Part shown: piece after piece, positions 1 to 4,671 of the stretch
Layout: each line of letters opens with the position of its first letter
How positions within the stretch are numbered: position 1 is the first letter of the stretch
NCBI GenBank assembly: GCA_964561495.1
Contig: CAZLPW010000085.1
Coordinates: forward strand, 1-8,432
Length of the DNA stretch: 8,432 nt
Direction of reading: 5' to 3'
From: CAZLPW01 sp964561495
Lineage (GTDB): Bacteria > Fidelibacterota > Marinisomatia > Marinisomatales > UBA1611
Translations under genes and position numbers: made by a program
Notes under the pieces: generated by a model
What the model was told of the DNA's origin: nothing
Database searches by the model: none
Seen by the model: only the letters and a program-made list of their open reading frames with translations

Positions 1-53
1 CCTCCGACCGACTGATTACAAATCAGTTGCTCTACCAGCTGAGCTACGGTGGC
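1..53 (-). tRNA. tRNA-Thr (anticodon TGT), 3' end cut by window edge
   Basis: Read on the minus strand from base 53, the sequence folds as a tRNA: acceptor 5' strand GCCACCG (53-47), T8-A9, D-stem GCTC/GAGC around an AGCTGGTA loop, anticodon stem ACTGA/TCAGT (27-23 with 15-11), loop TTTGTAA, five-base variable loop CGGTC and the 5' half of the T-stem GGAGG (5-1). The T-loop and acceptor 3' strand lie outside the window. Anticodon TGT occupies 20-18 and reads ACA, and probably other ACN threonine codons. It is the last minus-strand gene seen here. In many bacteria a tRNA-Thr like this sits in a Thr-Tyr-Gly-Thr cluster ahead of tuf, but that part is not visible. Confidence 0.95.
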
Positions 54-84
54 AAGGTTAAACCACCAACGTTCCACCCTACCT

Positions 85-113
85 ACCGTAGGATTAATTA
101 ACAAAATTTTCAA
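85..113 (-). promoter_or_regulatory. Candidate stable-RNA promoter for tRNA-Thr
   Basis: On the minus strand TTGAAA (113-108) is followed after exactly 17 bases by TACGGT (90-85), which fits the sigma-70 pattern. It is followed by a G-rich discriminator AGGTAGGG (84-77), typical of stringently controlled tRNA and rRNA promoters. A T-rich tract lies immediately upstream (124-112) and could act as an UP-like element. The predicted start near base 78 gives about a 25-base leader before the mature tRNA 5' end. The G-rich block stands out from the AT-rich surroundings. This is a pattern match only. Confidence 0.45.
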
Positions 114-118
114 AAAGC

Positions 119-146
119 AAAAAAGCCAGATTAAGATGTTCCTAGC
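119..146 (-). terminator. Candidate Rho-independent terminator
   Basis: On the minus strand GCTAGG (146-141) can pair with TCTGGC (130-125) across a 10-base loop: four Watson-Crick pairs plus two G-U pairs. The stem is followed directly by TTTTTT (124-119) and, after GC, five more T (116-112). It could end either a small RNA beginning near 260 or read-through from cysS and its operon, since no better terminator is seen after the cysS stop. The stem is short and contains wobble pairs, so efficiency is uncertain. Confidence 0.5.
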
Positions 147-260
147 TATCAAAAGATTTTTTAAACTCAATCTTATAAACAACTAAATCTAGCTAAACTG
201 TAACCTTAAACATTGACGACGATAACGGGAAAATTTAATGTACAGCCTACCAATTTAGTT
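119..260 (-). ncRNA. Candidate structured small RNA, unknown family
   Basis: I see no open reading frame here, but there is strong inverted-repeat structure. On the minus strand AACTAAAT (260-253) pairs perfectly with ATTTAGTT (188-181). Inside that, TAG (249-247) can pair with CTA (193-191). CTGTA (245-241) pairs with TACAG (202-198), and the stem continues with CATTAAAT (240-233) against GTTTAAGG (211-204), one mismatch and one bulge. Together these form one hairpin of about 80 bases with a UUUUCCC-containing apical loop. A second hairpin AAGATT/AATCTT (174-169 with 158-153) follows, then the terminator-like hairpin at 146-119. A promoter-like element sits at 294-266, correctly placed for a start near 260. 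I could not match it to 6S, SRP, tmRNA or RNase P RNA. It may instead be the long 3' untranslated region of cysS. Confidence 0.4.
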
Positions 261-265
261 TATTT

Positions 266-294
266 ATAATATCTGTATCAATCTATATTTTGAA
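266..294 (-). promoter_or_regulatory. Candidate sigma-70-like promoter upstream of the small RNA
   Basis: On the minus strand TTCAAA (294-289) and TATTAT (271-266) are separated by exactly 17 bases. The predicted start is about base 259-260, where the closing stem of the downstream hairpin begins. The element starts only a few bases past the cysS stop codon. The same hexamers with the same spacing occur ahead of ftsK. AT-rich DNA produces such matches often, so confidence is limited. Confidence 0.35.
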
Positions 295-299
295 AAAAA

Positions 300-1694
300 T
301 TATTTTTTAATTTCTTTTAATTTATAGCCATCAGAAAGATCCTCAATCGCCCAGCCCTTATTAACCATATCATTCCTCATTTTATCAGCAAGATTCCAGT
401 CTTTATTTTGCCTCGCGATCTCTCTCCTTTCTGCTATATCTTTAATACTATTTGGAACTTCATCACTTAATTTGGGTAAAAACCCAAAAATATCATCTAC
501 AGCATTAACAAAATTCAAACAAGTAGAAATGAATTGATTTCCCTTTTCTCCATTATCTAAAAGAATATTTTGATCTCTCATCCATTTAAAAAAAATTGAT
601 AAAGCGCTAGGAGTATCCAAATCATTATCTAGATTACCCATGAATTCATTATATTCTTTTGGATACTCTAATAAGTTTTCCGAAAAAGTTATAAGACTTT
701 CAAGCCTTAACTTAAACTCATTTATACGCGAAATTATTCTGTCTCCCTCATGCTTTTTCCTTATTGAAAATAATATCTTTTTTCTATAGTGTCCTGAAAG
801 GAGAAGATATCGTAAACACTCAGGAGAAAAGTTTAATTTTTTTAAATCAGAAATATTAAATAAAGCACCTTCTGATTTACTCATTTTTTTTCCTTCGATT
901 ACTAAATGTTCAGAATGCAACCAATAATTAACAAATTGTTTCCCAGTGGCACACTTAGATTGGGCAATCTCATTTTCATGATGAGGAAAAATATTATCAA
1001 CACCACCACAATGAATATCAAAATAATCACCTAAATGAATATTACTCATTGCCGAACATTCGATATGCCAGCCTGGACGCCCTCTACCCCAAGGCGAATC
1101 CCAAGCTATTTCGCCATCCGAATCTTGCCAAGCTTTCCAAAGCGCAAAATCTTTAGGGTTCTCTTTATTGTATTCATCATTCATTATACGTTTAGAAATA
1201 GCTTGATTATTAAAATCCAGATTAACAAGCTGTCCATATTGCGGATAGGAATTTATTCTAAAATAAACTGAGCCATCATTTTCCGCATAAGCGAAACCTT
1301 TTTTCAATAAGGAACTAATTAAATCTATCATCTTATCAATTGATTCAGTTGCTCTTGGATAATTATCAGCAGGTAGAATTCTCAACCAGTTTGAATCGCT
1401 AAAAAATGTATTTGAATATTTATTTGTCAGATCTTTTAGCGAAATATTTTCAGTTCTTGACTTTTTTATAGTCTTATCATCAACATCAGTTATGTTCATA
1501 ATGTGTTTGACTCTATATCCTTTATGAATAAGATACCTTTTTAACAAATCTTCAAATAAAAAAGTTCTAAAATTTCCAATATGGGCAAAGTCATAAACTG
1601 TAGGGCCACATGTGTACAAACCTACTCTATCAGATTTTATAGGTAAAAAATTTTCTTTTTTACGCGACAAAGTATTAAAAAATTTTAAAGCCAT
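300..1694 (-). CDS. cysS: Cysteinyl-tRNA synthetase
   Basis: Charges tRNA-Cys with cysteine in the cytoplasm; a class I aminoacyl-tRNA synthetase. The 464-residue product is full length for the family. The Rossmann catalytic core carries the HIGH-type motif HIGN (38-41) and KMSKS (270-274). The zinc ligands known from E. coli CysRS are all recognisable: Cys29 in YTCGPTVYD, Cys213 in WHIECSAM, and His238 and Glu242 in FPHHENEIAQS. The C-terminal tail (about 421-460, AERREIARQNKDW to GYKLK) is the usual anticodon-binding end. The ATG start is 2 bases after the ddl stop; no Shine-Dalgarno sequence is obvious, so translation probably depends on coupling to ddl. It is the last protein gene of the operon. 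No T-box-like leader is present, as expected for an internal gene. Confidence 0.97.
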   Translation of the reverse strand: MALKFFNTLSRKKENFLPIKSDRVGLYTCGPTVYDFAHIGNFRTFLFEDLLKRYLIHKGYRVKHIMNITDVDDKTIKKSRTENISLKDLTNKYSNTFFSDSNWLRILPADNYPRATESIDKMIDLISSLLKKGFAYAENDGSVYFRINSYPQYGQLVNLDFNNQAISKRIMNDEYNKENPKDFALWKAWQDSDGEIAWDSPWGRGRPGWHIECSAMSNIHLGDYFDIHCGGVDNIFPHHENEIAQSKCATGKQFVNYWLHSEHLVIEGKKMSKSEGALFNISDLKKLNFSPECLRYLLLSGHYRKKILFSIRKKHEGDRIISRINEFKLRLESLITFSENLLEYPKEYNEFMGNLDNDLDTPSALSIFFKWMRDQNILLDNGEKGNQFISTCLNFVNAVDDIFGFLPKLSDEVPNSIKDIAERREIARQNKDWNLADKMRNDMVNKGWAIEDLSDGYKLKEIKK

Positions 1695-1696
1695 AA

Positions 1697-2584
1697 TTAT
1701 AAACTATATTCTATAATTTTTTTTATTAATGAGCTAAAACTCAAACCTTCTTCAGCTGCAGCTTTCGGAGCTAAGCTTGTATCTGTTAAGCCAGGTAACG
1801 TATTCATTTCTAAAAAAAAGTATTTATTTTTTTTTAATAAAAAGTCAGCTCGTCCATAAACTTTGCATTTTAAACCATTAAAAATATTTAGAGTACTGGT
1901 CTTAATTTCATTAGCTAGCCTTAAAGGTATTTTAGATGGGCAAATATAATTGCTCATTCCATCTTTATATTTACATTCATAATCATACAACTTTTTCTTA
2001 GGTTGGATTTCTACTATAGGATACACCTTTTGGCCAATAACTGTCACTGTTAATTCTCGACCATCTATGAATTCTTCTATCATTATTTCATTGCCAAATT
2101 TAAAAGCATGTATTAAAGCTGTTTTTGTAGTTTCTATATGATTCACAATAGTAATGCCAACTGTACTCCCTTGATCATTCGGCTTAATAACATAAGGTGG
2201 TTTTAGTTTAATCGGATCATCAATATTTTTAATTATCTCCCATTTGGGAGTTTTAAAACCAATTTTTTTTACCAACTCTTTACTTTTTGATTTGTCCATA
2301 CATAATCTAGAAGCTATTGAATTAGATCCAGTATATTTAATATTATTATTCTCAAACCAAGATTGGATTTCTCCATTTTCTCCTATCCCACCATGTAACG
2401 CATTAAAAACAATATCTACATTTTTAAAATCATCTAAAAATATTTTAAAGTCATTATCTAAAACCAAAGGTTTAACAATATAACCAAGTTCACGGCAAGC
2501 CACCTTTACTGCTTCACCCGTTTTTAAAGAAACATTTCTTTCATCGCTATTGCCCCCCATTAAAATTGCAATTTTTAATGACAA
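1697..2584 (-). CDS. ddl: D-alanine--D-alanine ligase
   Basis: ATP-dependent ligase joining two D-alanines for the peptidoglycan precursor UDP-MurNAc-pentapeptide; cytoplasmic. The 295-residue product is near the usual size of the DdlB type. It shows the N-terminal substrate region with Glu15 in SDERNVSL, the HGGIGENG loop (64-71), and ATP-grasp motifs VIKPNDQGSTVG (132-143), EEFIDGRELTV (170-180), DYECKY (201-206) and the metal-binding GRAD and EMNTLPGLT segments (244-247, 259-267). The start is TTG: an in-frame TAA lies two codons upstream, the next in-frame ATG would remove the Glu15 region less than it would the initial strand, and family members begin just before the KIAILMGG strand. An AGGAG sequence 10 bases upstream supports it. 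The start overlaps the end of the HAD gene by 10 bases, indicating coupled translation. Confidence 0.96.
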   Translation of the reverse strand: MSLKIAILMGGNSDERNVSLKTGEAVKVACRELGYIVKPLVLDNDFKIFLDDFKNVDIVFNALHGGIGENGEIQSWFENNNIKYTGSNSIASRLCMDKSKSKELVKKIGFKTPKWEIIKNIDDPIKLKPPYVIKPNDQGSTVGITIVNHIETTKTALIHAFKFGNEIMIEEFIDGRELTVTVIGQKVYPIVEIQPKKKLYDYECKYKDGMSNYICPSKIPLRLANEIKTSTLNIFNGLKCKVYGRADFLLKKNKYFFLEMNTLPGLTDTSLAPKAAAEEGLSFSSLIKKIIEYSL

Positions 2585-3117
2585 ATTTTATTTGCTCCTG
2601 CTTTAAGGTCCTCAACTATATAAGTTGGGATATCGCAATCCATTAGTTTATACTTTGTTTTCTTACCATTGCCAGTTAATACAAGCATAGTATCCATTCC
2701 AAGTGATTTTCCAGCTTGAATATCACAAATTGAATCACCAATCATTAGGCTATCTAGCAAAGTTATATTATGACACTTTTCAGCTTCTAAAAACATTCCT
2801 GGCCCAGGTTTTCTTCTTTGAGTAGGATTGTCAGGATGATCAAAACAAACATAAATATCCACTAATTTAATTTTATTAATACTAAATTGTTCAAAAATGT
2901 ATTTATTTATTTCATAAATATTACTTTTTTGAATCATGCCTCTTGAAACTCCAGATTGATTACTTATAATACAAAATTTATTACATACCTCAGAAATCTT
3001 TTTTAAAGCTGGAAATAAAAAGTCATAAAATTTATAGTTTTTTAAATTTTTTATATATCCTGGGTCGGAGTTAATAGTGCCATCTCTATCTAAAAAAACA
3101 CAATCGTATTTTTTCAT
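2575..3117 (-). CDS. HAD-family sugar bisphosphate phosphatase, GmhB-like
   Basis: A 180-residue HAD-IIIA phosphatase most like D-glycero-D-manno-heptose 1,7-bisphosphate phosphatase, which acts in ADP-heptose synthesis for lipopolysaccharide cores. Motif I is FLDRDGTIN with Asp10 and Asp12, motif II is ISNQSGVSRG (51-60), RRKPGPGM (101-108) carries the motif III lysine, and motif IV is MIGDSICDIQAG (125-136) with Asp128 and Asp132. The E. coli enzyme has a zinc loop of C-x-H and C-x-C. Here only the first cysteine (Cys91, CFDHP) remains, the histidine position is Asp, and the C-x-C segment is shortened away. The substrate is therefore less certain; histidinol phosphatase is a related alternative. 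The ATG overlaps the upstream TGA stop as ATGA. Neighbouring envelope genes favour a cell-surface sugar role. Confidence 0.85.
   Translation of the reverse strand: MKKYDCVFLDRDGTINSDPGYIKNLKNYKFYDFLFPALKKISEVCNKFCIISNQSGVSRGMIQKSNIYEINKYIFEQFSINKIKLVDIYVCFDHPDNPTQRRKPGPGMFLEAEKCHNITLLDSLMIGDSICDIQAGKSLGMDTMLVLTGNGKKTKYKLMDCDIPTYIVEDLKAGANKICH
2595..2599 (-). promoter_or_regulatory. Shine-Dalgarno sequence deciding the ddl TTG start
   Basis: AGGAG on the minus strand lies 10 bases before the TTG codon at 2584-2582, within the last codons of the upstream phosphatase gene. The spacing is slightly long. It matters because the start codon is not ATG and an in-frame TAA only two codons upstream excludes a longer protein. 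Confidence 0.5.
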
Positions 3118-4094
3118 ACAATCAAATCCTTGTTTTTTAGATCACTTAATTTTACACTGCCAAGAAAAAAATATATAGCACCTAAAAGAGTAAAAGGAAC
3201 AAAAGAAGTAGCATGAGATACCAGTGCAAATGCCAAAGCTTTTTCGCTAGTAATACCAATCAGTGATACCATAGCAAACTTTACTCCAGCTTCATATGTC
3301 CCAATAGCACCTGGCATTGCAGGTATACCAATTGCTATACTACTTACAATTATTAATACCCAAATCGATACAAAATCTAAATTTATACTAAAAGATAATA
3401 AAACAAAATAGGTAGCTAAATAATAAAATACCCACAAAATAATACTAAATAATATAATCTGAGAATTATACTCAGAATTTTTTATTGATATAATACTATT
3501 TAAAAAAATTTCAAGAATATTTATAAGCTTTTTTGATATCTTGTTTTTAAAAATACTAAAATCTTTAATTTTAGTTAAGAACTTAAAATACTTGAATAAA
3601 CCAATTAGTAAAAAAAAACTGAAAATTATTATTGCTAGAAAAGCAATAATAAAAGTTAAACTATATACTTTAATTGGAACCCAAGGTAAGATTAAAAAAA
3701 ACATAATTATTACAAAACCTAAATCCATAACCCTTTCGAGAACCACAGAACCAAAAACTGCTGTAAAACTAATATCGTAATAAAATGCAGCTGAATAAGA
3801 TCTTAGAACCTCACCTAACCGAAAAGGAAGAACATTATTACCAAAATATCCTACCATCACAGAGCCAAAAAGGGGATGTATACTCGTAGAACTATTATAA
3901 GATAAAATATATTTCCATCTTAAAGAACGTATATAGCAACTAAAAATCAATAATAAAATACTTAAAATTAAAAAAGAACTCTTTATATTTTTGATTTGGG
4001 ACAATAGACTGATATAGCTTTCATCTCTAAATGCAAAATAAATACAAATAGAGGTTATAATAAAGCTAAAGAAAAGTTTGTAATATTTATTCAC
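3114..4094 (-). CDS. Flippase-like integral membrane protein (UPF0104 / LPG synthase transmembrane region)
   Basis: A polytopic inner-membrane protein of about 326 residues from the lysylphosphatidylglycerol-synthase transmembrane (UPF0104, flippase-like) family. Visible family motifs are GYFGNNVLPFRLGEVLRSY (82-100), VLERVMDLG (118-126) and PAMPGAIGTYEAG (258-270). Hydrophobic segments occur near 6-21, 41-56, 109-137, 147-170, 214-236, 242-262 and 285-313. There is no C-terminal soluble aminoacyl-transferase domain, so it is not a complete MprF; stand-alone members are thought to move or handle lipid-linked molecules, with unknown substrate. I chose GTG at 4094-4092, which gives an 8-base overlap with the upstream gene; a TTG at 4103 would add three residues. 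It ends in an ATGA overlap with the HAD gene. Its placement between lolA-like and sugar-phosphatase genes suggests an envelope-lipid role (inference). Confidence 0.85.
   Translation of the reverse strand: MNKYYKLFFSFIITSICIYFAFRDESYISLLSQIKNIKSSFLILSILLLIFSCYIRSLRWKYILSYNSSTSIHPLFGSVMVGYFGNNVLPFRLGEVLRSYSAAFYYDISFTAVFGSVVLERVMDLGFVIIMFFLILPWVPIKVYSLTFIIAFLAIIIFSFFLLIGLFKYFKFLTKIKDFSIFKNKISKKLINILEIFLNSIISIKNSEYNSQIILFSIILWVFYYLATYFVLLSFSINLDFVSIWVLIIVSSIAIGIPAMPGAIGTYEAGVKFAMVSLIGITSEKALAFALVSHATSFVPFTLLGAIYFFLGSVKLSDLKNKDLIV
3127..3131 (-). promoter_or_regulatory. Shine-Dalgarno sequence of the HAD phosphatase gene
   Basis: AAGGA on the minus strand lies 9 bases upstream of the ATG at 3117-3115, inside the 3' end of the membrane-protein gene. 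It supports independent or re-initiating ribosome entry at the ATGA stop-start overlap. Confidence 0.5.
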
Positions 4095-4671
4095 GAAGAT
4101 CAATCACTTCATAATTCATTAAATCTATATTTAAAAAACTATCTCTTTTAAAATTAGTCATTTCTCCAATTTCAATATTAATTTGATAAATAGATTCATT
4201 TTTCAGTATAATATTAACTGGTTTCCCACTAAAAGAATCAGTATGCAATAATCCTTTTAAATTCAACTCTGGAACAAATATACTGATTATGTTCATACCG
4301 TCTTTATTTTTAGTTGAATCGACTTCAATATTGAGGTTTGCACCTGTTATTATATCAAAAATCGAAAAATTATTAGCTATTCTGTCATCGTAAATCACCT
4401 GTCTATTTAACTTATTTATTGAAATAATAGAGTCACTAGTAACAATTATCCGCTTTTCAGAATCATCATAGCAATAAAATTCCTGAAAAAAAATATATAA
4501 ATCCCCTTTAGTTAAATAATGATTTCCATACTGGACTTGGCGGAAAACTATATCTATTTTAGTGTTATTTATATTTTTTATAAATTCTAAAAAACTCTGA
4601 TAAGGATCAGAATATAACTTTGTATAAATAATTAATAAAAAAAGAATTTTTTTCGCAATATAATTAATCAC
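4087..4671 (-). CDS. lolA: LolA-like outer-membrane lipoprotein carrier protein
   Basis: Probably the periplasmic chaperone that carries lipoproteins from the LolCDE transporter to the outer membrane. The 194-residue product begins with a signal peptide: Lys7-Lys8, a hydrophobic core ILFLLIIYTKLYS and likely cleavage near residue 21. LolA-type features include FRQVQYGNHYLTKGDLYI (43-60), the YDDSEKRIIVTSDSIISIN strand region (68-86), NRQVIYDD (89-96), and a C-terminal F-L-NIDL-NYEVIDL segment (179-192) like the usual F-x-F-x-x-P-x-G-V-x-V-I-D ending. The match is weak residue by residue, but lolA directly following ftsK is the E. coli order, which strengthens it. The start is GTG, 8 bases inside ftsK. 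A diverged LolA paralogue for another lipid is possible. Confidence 0.75.
   Translation of the reverse strand: MINYIAKKILFLLIIYTKLYSDPYQSFLEFIKNINNTKIDIVFRQVQYGNHYLTKGDLYIFFQEFYCYDDSEKRIIVTSDSIISINKLNRQVIYDDRIANNFSIFDIITGANLNIEVDSTKNKDGMNIISIFVPELNLKGLLHTDSFSGKPVNIILKNESIYQINIEIGEMTNFKRDSFLNIDLMNYEVIDLRE

Noticed and set aside
77..84. KOPS-like octamer AGGTAGGG (minus strand) as an FtsK-orienting site
   Set aside because: It misses the GGGNAGGG pattern at one position, occurs singly, and is better explained as a promoter discriminator.
85..95. Perfect 11-base palindrome CCTACGGTAGG as an operator
   Set aside because: It overlaps the candidate -10 of the tRNA promoter, but it is short with no second half-site or known regulator; it could arise by chance.
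119..260. Identity of the candidate RNA as 6S, SRP, tmRNA or RNase P RNA
   Set aside because: No SRP tetraloop motif, no tRNA-like ends or tag frame, no RNase P core motifs, and the 5' and 3' ends do not form the long closing stem expected for 6S RNA.
285..310. A-tract/T-tract hairpin at the cysS stop codon as a terminator
   Set aside because: The possible stem is only A-T pairs with no GC clamp; the element at 119-146 is the better terminator candidate.
1035..1271. Plus-strand open frame of 78 codons
   Set aside because: It lies wholly antisense within cysS, has no family resemblance or ribosome-binding site, and the cysS frame is clearly coding.
2244..2483. Plus-strand open frame of 79 codons
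   Set aside because: Antisense shadow of ddl with no recognisable domain.
3541..3780. Lysine- and isoleucine-rich plus-strand open frame
   Set aside because: Antisense to the flippase-like gene; its composition is what the complement of AT-rich membrane-protein codons produces.
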